This document shows positions 58,038 to 64,000 of a stretch of DNA of 64,000 nt, in pieces. Source of the stretch: VRUE01 sp963753245 (lineage in GTDB: Bacteria > Actinomycetota > Thermoleophilia > Solirubrobacterales > 70-9); assembly GCA_963753245.1 (NCBI GenBank), contig CAVWBK010000002.1, forward strand, positions 62,001-126,000. Reading direction: 5' to 3'. The notes beneath the pieces are model-generated. The model worked only from the letters and a program-made list of their open reading frames with translations. It was not told where the DNA came from and searched no databases. Position 1 is the stretch's first letter. Every line of letters begins with the position of its first letter. Made by a program: the position numbers and the translations under genes.

Positions 58038-58628
58038 ATGCCATCTCTGCTCAAGTCATTGACCCTTCTCCTCGTACTCGGCCTGGCGGCCCAGGCCGCC
58101 TCTCTGGCTTCGGCTGAACAGCGAATCGATTCGGTGAAGGTCACCGCCCAGGCGAGCGGCACCGCGGCCGGCCGGAAGTTCAACATCGTCCTGGCGGGCA
58201 GCTCGGGCCCGAACGAAATCCACATCTCGCTGGGCGCGGACGGACGCACCTATCTGCTCGAATCCCTGACCACGCTCGAAGTTGGGGGCAGCGTCTGCTC
58301 GAACCCGCCCGAAGACCCCGACGAGCTGACCTGCGAAGCCAGCGCCGTTTCTGGCATCTCCTACAACGGCGGGCCTGGCGACGACCTCGTGGTCGTCGGC
58401 CCCAAGGTGCCGATTCCAGTGACCTTGGATGGTGGGCCAGGGAACGACGTGATGGTCGGTGGGGCCGGTAACGACACGCTGATCGGCGGCCCCGGGGACG
58501 ACAAGCTGGTCGGTCGCGGCGGCAATGACTTGCTCAACGGCGGCTCCGGCGAAGACACGCTGATCGGCGGACCGGGCACCGACACCTGCATCGGCGGCCC
58601 CGGACGTCGACAGGGCGATGGGCTGTGA
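58038..58628 (+). CDS. Small secreted RTX-type calcium-binding protein
   Basis: A 196-aa exported protein; ATG 58038 follows a GGGGG stretch. Signal peptide MPSLLKSLTLLLVLGLAAQAASLASA. A beta region (KVTAQASGTAAGRKFNIVLAGSSGPNEIHISLG) precedes six or so RTX nonapeptides (GGPGDDLVVVG, GGPGNDVMVGGAGNDTLIGGPGDDKLVG...), which bind calcium after export. The C-terminus is short (CIGGPGRRQGDGL). Related to the 7.6-kb RTX protein in style but smaller. Structural surface role likely. Confidence 0.85.
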   Translation: MPSLLKSLTLLLVLGLAAQAASLASAEQRIDSVKVTAQASGTAAGRKFNIVLAGSSGPNEIHISLGADGRTYLLESLTTLEVGGSVCSNPPEDPDELTCEASAVSGISYNGGPGDDLVVVGPKVPIPVTLDGGPGNDVMVGGAGNDTLIGGPGDDKLVGRGGNDLLNGGSGEDTLIGGPGTDTCIGGPGRRQGDGL

Positions 58629-58642
58629 GATCGAAAGAGGGA

Positions 58643-58671
58643 TTCCCACGGGGGCCAAGCCCCGCGGGGAA
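58643..58671. terminator. Hairpin between convergent genes
   Basis: TTCCC-ACGGGGGC (58643-58655) pairs imperfectly with GCCCCGCGGGGAA (58659-58671) around a short loop. It sits between the RTX stop (58628) and the tatA stop (58677), a position suited to a bidirectional terminator. There is no strong T-tract. Confidence 0.4.
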
Positions 58672-58676
58672 GTTCC

Positions 58677-58892
58677 TTAACCCGTGTGTGTGTCGACCTT
58701 GTCTGGCTCCGTCTCCCCGGGAACATCCGCGGGCGGGTCGGGGTCGTCGTGGCCCTCGATCGAGGATTTGAACTGACGTATACCGGAGCCAAGAGAGCGT
58801 CCCACTTCCGGGAGTTTCTTCGGTCCGAGGACGAGCACGGCGATAATAAAGACGATCAAGAGATGCATCGGGCTCTCTAGTCCACTGAACAA
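58677..58892 (-). CDS. tatA: Twin-arginine translocase subunit TatA
   Basis: A 71-aa TatA. The N-terminal membrane helix (MHLLIVFIIAVLVLGPKKLPEVGRSLGSGIRQFKSSI) has the FG/LGPKKLPE hinge and amphipathic helix of the family; an acidic Pro-rich tail follows (DDPDPPADVPGETEPDK). TatA multimers form the channel that exports folded Tat substrates. It is unlinked to tatBC here, which is common in actinobacteria where tatA stands apart. Confidence 0.93.
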   Translation of the reverse strand: MFSGLESPMHLLIVFIIAVLVLGPKKLPEVGRSLGSGIRQFKSSIEGHDDPDPPADVPGETEPDKVDTHTG

Positions 58893-58923
58893 AACTGCCT
58901 CGTTTCTTTCGCGCTGCCTGCTC

Positions 58924-59410
58924 TCATTGTACGAGTCGCCGCCAACGGTGGATCATCGCCACTTGCGCACCCTCGCGACAGGCGTGTCGCGGGTCAGGGC
59001 CTTGCAGCATTCGGGCTCCGGGTCGATCGTCCACATAGGTGAAGCCCTCGGCGAGGCCGGCGGGCGAGGAATCGACCGTCGCGATTCCCACGGCATGGCC
59101 CTCTGCGCCGCAGCGGATGGTGCCATCCTTGACCCGGTCGGCGGCGAGGATCGTGTCGCCACCGCCTCGGGAATAGAGGCTGTCGATGGCAGGATGGCCG
59201 AGCAGAAAGTTGGACCGAACCCGCCGATCAGCACGTCGTTGTCGAAGCAGCCCTCAATATCATTGTTGCTTCCCCAGGTGGACTTTGTCGCAGCAGCATC
59301 GATCGCCTCGAACCAGCCCAGCCAGCGGTAAGCGAGATTAGCGGGTCCTGGGTGAGCCTCGATCTCGGCGAAGGAGGCGTCGTCGCGTCCGGCGTCGACG
59401 AGCAGAACTC
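58924..59410 (-). pseudogene. Degraded RTX-protein C-terminus
   Basis: Two frames together match the C-terminal third of the RTX protein at 7599-9290. The first reads DDASFAEIEAHPGPANLAYRWLG and DIEGCFDNDVLIGGFGPTF (compare DDASFAETQAHPG and DIEGSFDDDVLIGDSGPNL). After a shift near 59210 the next reads LLGHPAIDSLYSRGGGDTILAADRVKDGTIRCGAEGH (compare LLGQPGVDSFYGRGG). The tail then carries SSPAGLAEGFTYVD, an unrelated patch shared with the propeller gene. No start is present. It is a partial, frameshifted paralogue. Confidence 0.78.
59028..59071 (-). repeat. 44-bp sequence shared with the propeller gene (copy 2)
   Basis: Reverse complement of this block equals 50289-50332 exactly. It codes the same peptide in the frame of the RTX relic. 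Confidence 0.9.
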
Positions 59411-59572
59411 CGCGACGGGCGGATTATGCTTCAGATCAGGGCTCGGCCTTTCGCAGTGCGCTCCACTCGTTTGATCTGGCGGCGACCCCATGTCTGGGCG
59501 CGGGTCTCGCAAGTGCACGGGGAGCGCCCGCCGGGTGCTGCCGCTACACCATCTCGGCCGCGGCAGGAATCC

Positions 59573-60888
59573 TCAGCCCAGCTTCAGGGTCAGCTTCACC
59601 ACACGAGTACTGGGAATCCCGCCTGTAGGGGTGAAGGTGAGCGTCGCTTTGACCTTCGCTCTGCCGGTTTTCTCCAGCACTTTCCTGGTTTTGCCCGAGG
59701 GCTTAACGGCCAGTGTTACAGGACCGGCGCCCTTGGTGAGCTTGGTCAGCCCCTTGATCCCCTTGCCGGAGAGGACCAGCTTGCCCGGCCCCGGCACCAT
59801 CGTGCTCAAGGAAGCGGCTCCTGCATTCATATTCAGCTTCAACTTCGGCACCGTGAAGATGTTGGAGGGCTTGGGCGGAGGCGGAGGCGGCGGCTTGCTC
59901 GCCCCTTCTGGTGAAGGCGGTGGGCCCAGGAGGTCCCGTCGCCGAATTGACCGCCAGCCACCCCGGATAACCTTGGGACAGGTGGATGAAATGATTGTCG
60001 ATAGTGGTCGTCGAGCCGCGAGCAATAGTTTCGCCGTTTTCGTCGTGGCTATCCCAATAGACGAACCCTCCGCTAGCCGCTATTCCGCCAGCGTAGGTGA
60101 CGTTGGCGCCTGCGAAGTAGTTCGGGGTTGCCGAGCCACCGTCCAAGCCCGCATGGCCGATCGTGGCAGGGATGGAGGCGTCGTACTCTTCTATTTCGGT
60201 CCAGTAGATGCCGTTTTCGTCAACGGCGATTCCTTTCGGCGCACCGGGCGCTCCTTTTTCTTCCGGAATCTTGATGAATTCGTATTCGGCCACCTTGGTG
60301 GTGAGGTTGGCGCGGCCGATCGTTTCGCCAAGTGCCTCCAGCGAAGGCGGCCCAATAGATGTAGTTTCCATAGACCGCGATCCCGCCGGCCAACGGGGCG
60401 CCGCCGACATTCAAGAATTCCGGTTCCGGGCTGCTGCCGTCGAGCTTGGCGCGCCCGATATATCCGGTGGTGGTGCTTGCCCAGTAGAAGTGTTCGCCGT
60501 CGACCGCGGCAGGTGCCCCATCGATGCCTTCCGGGGGAAATTCTTCTTCTTCTTCGATTACAGGGGTCCCGAGTTTGATCGCTTCGCTGCCGTCGAGGTT
60601 GGCGCGCATGTCGAAGAGGGGCCCGGCATAGAAGATGTGCGTGGCGTCGACCGCCAGCGGAGTCTGGTTGCCACCGCCATTGCTGAGCAGGTCTTCGTTG
60701 ACTTCGCTGCCGTCGAGGCTGGCGCGCCCGATCCGGTGATCGGCTCCAGAAGAACTACCCCAGTAGATATAGGCCCCAGCACTGGCGGGCGCTACGACGG
60801 CAAGCAGGCTCGCCAGCACGACGGCAAGGAAGACTGGGTGGGCGCGGATGGAGGGACGGTGGGTCATCGGGACGAGCTTCAGCAGCAT
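59573..60888 (-). pseudogene. Secreted SMP-30/virginiamycin-lyase-like propeller gene with two frameshifts
   Basis: Three frames give one ~430-aa exported protein. The first has a signal peptide (FLAVVLASLLAVVAPASAGA) and blades YIYWGSSSGADHRIGRASLDGSEV, HFYWASTTTGYIGRAKLDGSS. After a shift near 60325 the blades go on (GETIGRANLTTKVAEYEFIK, GIYWTEIEEYDASIPATIGHAGLDG). After a second shift near 59935 a Pro linker leads to the C-terminal module (GPGKLVLSGKGIKGLTKLTK, KVKATLTFTPTGG). The repeated YW...IGRA.LDGS blade is the LVIVD/Vgb-like pattern. Whether the shifts are biological or sequence errors is unknown; restoring both gives an intact gene. Confidence 0.82.
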
Positions 60889-61055
60889 CGCAGAGTCGCC
60901 GCAAGGCTGTCAACGCCCTTCACACCTTGGGGAAGGAAACTGTGCTTACTGAACCGCTTGATTCCTTGCCCAGTGCGACGAGTAGATCGCGGGGACGCTG
61001 TCCGTCGCCAGCACGCCCGTTCGCCATACAGGCGTAACCAACCCAAGGAGCAACC

Positions 61056-61491
61056 ATGGCGGACATCCTGCATCGCTTCACTATCGAGGCCCCGCTTCGG
61101 CGCATCCACGACCTGGTCGCCACCGCGCAGGGCGTAGAGCGCTGGTGGACCGGCCACTCGAACAGCCGCGACGGGACGACCCTGCGGATCTTCTTCCGTG
61201 ACGGTGACCAGGCGGCGGTATTTGAGATCGTCGAGGACACGCCCCAGCGAATCGTCTGGAATGTGGTCGACGGCCCTTCCGATTGGATCGGCACCACGAT
61301 CACGTTCGCCCTCGAGCGGCGCCCCGACGAGGGCACGAATCTGCTCTTTCCCACGCCGGCTGGCGCTAGGCCGATGAGTCATGGGAGGCTGCAGCACCAA
61401 CTGGGGCGCCTACCTGGCGAGTCTCAAGTTGGGCGCGGAGAGTGGAGAATTCGCCGCCTATCCTGCTGGCGAGATGAGCCGATGGAGCTGA
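61056..61491 (+). pseudogene. SRPBCC (START-like) gene with a 3' frameshift
   Basis: The frame from ATG 61056 gives an AHSA1-type SRPBCC fold: MADILHRFTIEAPLRRIHDLVATAQGVERWWTGHS, VFEIVEDTPQRIVWNVVDGPSDWIGTTITFALE. At about 61350, just where relatives read F.H.GW, it shifts: the frame used by relatives continues MGGCSTNWGAYLASLKLGAESGEFAAYPAGEMSRWS to a stop at 61491. The family binds small hydrophobic molecules or helps stress proteins and is often paired with an ArsR regulator, of which a relic follows. Expression would give a protein with a wrong C-terminus. Confidence 0.82.
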
Positions 61492-61599
61492 CAAGCGGGT
61501 TGGCAGAACATCTCTAAGACTCGGTACACGAGAGTCTCACTGCACATACGCCGCTCCGATCGCCGCGATCGCCGAGCGCCTCGCCGAGGCGCTCGGCCC

Positions 61600-61760
61600 A
61601 GTCGCTGAACTTGGCGCTGTGCTGTCGGTCTCAAGGCTGGCCGTCTCTCAGCGCCTGAAGGCGATGGAGGAGGTCGGTCTGATCAAAGAAAGCGAAAGAG
61701 GTCGCCGAGGCGCCGCTGGCGGCGGGTGGCACTCGATTCACGATCAAGCATCGGGGTTCA
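61600..61760 (+). pseudogene. ArsR-type helix-turn-helix relic
   Basis: A plus-strand frame reads PVAELGAVLSVSRLAVSQRLKAMEEVGLIKESERGRRGA, which matches the recognition-helix region of ArsR-family repressors (LS.PAVS.HLKVLEEAGLV). The N-terminal helices are missing or shifted, and the C-terminus runs into the low-complexity tail of the convergent gene. ArsR/SRPBCC pairs are common; this is probably the lost regulator of the SRPBCC gene. Confidence 0.55.
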
Positions 61761-61779
61761 TCAAGGCCGCGGGTGACCT

Positions 61780-62460
61780 TCAGGCCCCGGGGCCCGGGGG
61801 GGCGGGCGGAACATCCTCGGGCGGCGGCGGCGGCGGTGGTGGTGGTGGCGGCGGAGGAGGGGTCGCTTGTGGCGGCGGCGGGGGAGGAGGGGGAGGAGGG
61901 GTCGCATGTGGCGGTGGAGGGGGAGGAGGGGTCGCATGTGGCGGTGGCGGAGCGGACGCCTGAGAGCCTCCCCCTGCGCCGAGGCGCTCGGCGACCTCGC
62001 CGAAGCTCACTCCCTCCTCTTTCATCGCCTCATAGCCTCCATAGACAATGCCGGCCGCGGCGATCAAGCTGATGAAGATGCCGAAGGTCGGGCTGACATC
62101 CACAGAGACCCCGGCGAAGCTGCCGCCCCCTGGGGTGTCAACGATCCGGAAGAGGATCAGCAAGAACGAGATCGCGCCGAGTACCGCGACGACCGCGTTG
62201 GCAGATATCGGCGGCTCATAGGTGGAGTCACTGAGGCGCAGTGCCACCACGGCGAGGACGACCAAGATCGTGAATACAAGGAAGATTGGGATGTTGTCCA
62301 GGGCATCCCAGGCGCTCCCGGCGCCGAGCGCGCCGGTGCTGAAGGCGCCACCTGCACCGGAGACGCTGACGGTGAACCAATCAAAGAACATGAAGATGAA
62401 GAGCACCACGGCCGAAACGCCGGCAATTTTCTCTCCCCTACTCAGTCTTGCTACGTCCAC
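61780..62460 (-). CDS. Four-TM membrane protein with poly-Pro repeat tail
   Basis: A 226-aa protein. Residues 1-150 have four hydrophobic helices (AGVSAVVLFIFMFFDWFTVSV, FLVFTILVVLAVVALRLS, ANAVVAVLGAISFLLILFRIV, FGIFISLIAAAGIVYGGYEAM). After EEGVSFGEVAERLGAGGGSQASA the tail is HATPPPPPPP-type repeats: three HATP/QATP units separated by Pro runs of 7-14. The tail is probably cytoplasmic or disordered. GC-rich triplet runs make its length prone to slippage. Function unknown; similar 4-TM proteins occur widely in Thermoleophilia. Confidence 0.75.
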   Translation of the reverse strand: MDVARLSRGEKIAGVSAVVLFIFMFFDWFTVSVSGAGGAFSTGALGAGSAWDALDNIPIFLVFTILVVLAVVALRLSDSTYEPPISANAVVAVLGAISFLLILFRIVDTPGGGSFAGVSVDVSPTFGIFISLIAAAGIVYGGYEAMKEEGVSFGEVAERLGAGGGSQASAPPPPHATPPPPPPPHATPPPPPPPPPPQATPPPPPPPPPPPPPPEDVPPAPPGPGA

Positions 62461-62860
62461 TGGTCACCTTCCGTGAGAGCTTGGGCGGGCAAGCCCGACC
62501 CTACACCCGCCCGAAGACGGTTCAAGCGCAATCGCGCTGAACTCCGGGACTGCAGGGGCTGATCTGAGGAATCGGTGCACAACAAGGTCGCGCTGGCCGA
62601 GATCGCGCCCGAGGCCGCCGCGACACCGGGCACCGAGCGCACGGGGCAGCGTCTCCTCGTTCAGTGCAGAGGTCCGGAAGCCAGACCCGCGACCGAGCGT
62701 TTCCTGCGCGCTGATCGCCAGCGACTCGATCTGGTTGGAGATGGCGGAAGACCTCGGCGTATGCATGGTCGATCGTGTCGGTGAGGATGTAGGTGCCAGA
62801 GATCAGCGCGACCCGAGCGCGATAGTGCTGAGCGGCTCTCTCACCTTGCGTTGTCTGAAT
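62451..62860 (-). pseudogene. FtsX/MacB-type ABC permease N-terminal relic
   Basis: Three frames carry the typical start of FtsX-like permeases: RKVREPLSTIALG then, shifted, ARVALISGTYILTDTIDHAYAEVF (compare ALGVAMVSGTYVLTDTI), then ISNQIESLAISAQETLGRGSGFRTSALNE, then RSVPGVAAASGAISASATLL. The four-helix permease core is absent. It is a truncated, multiply shifted remnant lying between the Pro-rich membrane protein and the ABC-2 permease. Confidence 0.65.
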
Positions 62861-63065
62861 CAACGCAGCACCAGCTTGCTCATCGATCACCACTCGCCGG
62901 CATTGCGGTTGATCAAGACTCGGGCCCGGGGATCCAGGTCGCATTTTCGAATCGGTGCGATCCACCCCGATAGAAGTGATCGACGTCGTCGCATTGCCCA
63001 AGGGGCGAGTCTCTGTTCTCAGCCAATGTTGCGGCAACTGGCCGATCCTGATGTTGCCGAGGCTC

Positions 63066-64000
63066 TTATCCACCGACCACATCCCGCATTTCGAAGAGCC
63101 GGAGGGCGGCGAGCATCGCGAGGCCAGCGATCGCCATCATCGCCACCGCCGCAGGTGCTTTGAATGGCTGCGCCGGAACCAGGGCGAGATGGTGAAAGGG
63201 GGAAAGTTCAAGGGTCCAGGCCGGAGCTCCTAACAGCGCACCGAACAGCTCCCAGACAAAGCTGACGCTGACCATGCCGTAGGCGATCCCGGCGCTCGCT
63301 CGCGGCACCAAGGCAAAGGCGAGAGCACCGATCGCGAGGAAAAGCAGTACCGCCGGCAGGCAGTTGGCACCGGCGCCGATCATGTCAGGCAGCGAGACCG
63401 CCGCTCCCTGGGAAGCCGCGCCGGCCCAGGCGAGCACCCCGGCCGCGAGCGCCAGCCCGGCCGAGCCGAGCGCGGCCAGCGCCAACCTGCCGCCGAGCCA
63501 CCGCGCCCGACCGACCGGCAGCGCAAGCAGCGTCTCCAAACGCTGATCGGACTCCTCGCGACGGAGCGCCGCGATCTGCGCGCAGCAGAAGAGGCCGATC
63601 GCGAGGACGAACATCAGGAAGTAGAAGCCGAGAGCGCCGGAGGGGGTGAGCACCGTTGCGCCACCGACCTTCGCCAGTTCGCGCTTTAGGTTGGTCGAGA
63701 GATGGGCGCTGGCAAATGTATTGGAGAGCAGACCGAAGATGACCGCGAAGAACCCGATCGCCGCCAGCCATGCGGCGAGGCTTCCGCGCTCGCCGCGCAG
63801 CGCCTGCGCCGTCGCTGAGTTGAGGAGTCCGAGCCGCGGCGAGCGGCTGTCGCGGCTTGCCAGCAGGCCGTTGCCGATGTCGCGGCGGCGGGCGATCGCG
63901 GCGGCGCCGGCCAACAGCAGGGCGCTCGTCAGCAGGGGCAGGATCAAAACCAGGGGCCGGGAACCGGTGAAGGCTCGCATTTCCTCGGCCCAGCCCAGTG
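63066..64000 (-). CDS. ABC-2-type exporter permease (partial at window edge)
   Basis: The frame is open to the window end: LGWAEEMRAFTGSRPLVLIL precedes the internal Met at 63980, so the start lies beyond 64000. At least 311 residues with about six or seven hydrophobic segments (PLLTSALLLAGAAAIARRRDIGNG, FFAVIFGLLSNTFASAH, FYFLMFVLAIGLFCCAQIAAL, ALGSAGLALAAGVLAWAG, VLLFLAIGALAFALVP). The ALARRRDIGNGLL and RREESDQRLETLLALPVGRARW motifs fit polyketide-antibiotic/daunorubicin-type exporters. The matching ATPase would be expected upstream, outside the window. Confidence 0.82.
   Translation of the reverse strand, partial: LGWAEEMRAFTGSRPLVLILPLLTSALLLAGAAAIARRRDIGNGLLASRDSRSPRLGLLNSATAQALRGERGSLAAWLAAIGFFAVIFGLLSNTFASAHLSTNLKRELAKVGGATVLTPSGALGFYFLMFVLAIGLFCCAQIAALRREESDQRLETLLALPVGRARWLGGRLALAALGSAGLALAAGVLAWAGAASQGAAVSLPDMIGAGANCLPAVLLFLAIGALAFALVPRASAGIAYGMVSVSFVWELFGALLGAPAWTLELSPFHHLALVPAQPFKAPAAVAMMAIAGLAMLAALRLFEMRDVVGG

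Overview
The window is high-GC DNA whose gene content points to the actinobacterial class Thermoleophilia (a Solirubrobacterales-like genome). Pointers are the many secreted proteins with RTX-type, fibronectin-like, IPT/TIG and SMP-30-like repeats and Gly- or Pro-rich linkers, the recurring C-terminal module (LTAAGR..LKHA..I.LTAKGTFTPTG), DUF2510 and SHOCT proteins, frequent GTG/TTG starts, and tRNA genes without encoded CCA. This is inferred from style of content; no rRNA or marker gene is present.

Layout. 1-2.6 kb: the N-terminal half of acetoacetyl-CoA synthetase translationally coupled to an MBL hydrolase, two tRNA-Leu genes and a small membrane protein. 2.6-14.5 kb: secreted or envelope proteins (carboxypeptidase-regulatory-like repeats, an excalibur-nuclease, DUF2510, an RTX protein, a GH92 glycosidase), an ECF sigma factor and a broken secreted-protein gene.

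14.7-43 kb is a mosaic accessory region. It starts at an intact tRNA-Trp gene, and 3' pieces of that gene recur at 15.7 kb and 42.9 kb, as expected for tandem integrative-element attachment sites. Inside lie vapBC, a CPBP protease, a decayed group II intron bounded by 22-bp inverted repeats, a decayed P450/FAD oxidoreductase metabolic cluster, a second ECF sigma/membrane-partner pair, a Phd/PIN toxin-antitoxin pair, two broken tyrosine integrases sharing a perfect 69-bp direct repeat around a redox-enzyme cargo block (redoxins, SnoaL, FAD/NAD oxidoreductase, nitronate monooxygenase, F420-type reductase, VOC, SDR), IS982, IS21 and IS701 relics or elements, and an AbiE toxin-antitoxin pair with an apparent operator.

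43-55 kb holds the most system-like block. A tight four-gene operon encodes a CHASE2 nucleotide cyclase, a cyclic-nucleotide-binding protein, an MBL hydrolase and an FAD oxidoreductase. Nearby is a very large protein fusing an MFS transporter, a cyclic-nucleotide-binding domain and a patatin phospholipase. My inference is a local cyclic-nucleotide signalling module that reaches membrane lipid and transport; this has not been demonstrated.

55-64 kb: a sulfatase coupled to its formylglycine-generating enzyme, an RTX protein, TatA, then several genes broken by frameshifts (RTX relic, SMP-30-like propeller, SRPBCC, ArsR relic, FtsX-type permease relic), a Pro-rich membrane protein and a partial ABC-2 permease. 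The many frameshifts could be real decay or sequence error, and this cannot be settled from the bases alone.
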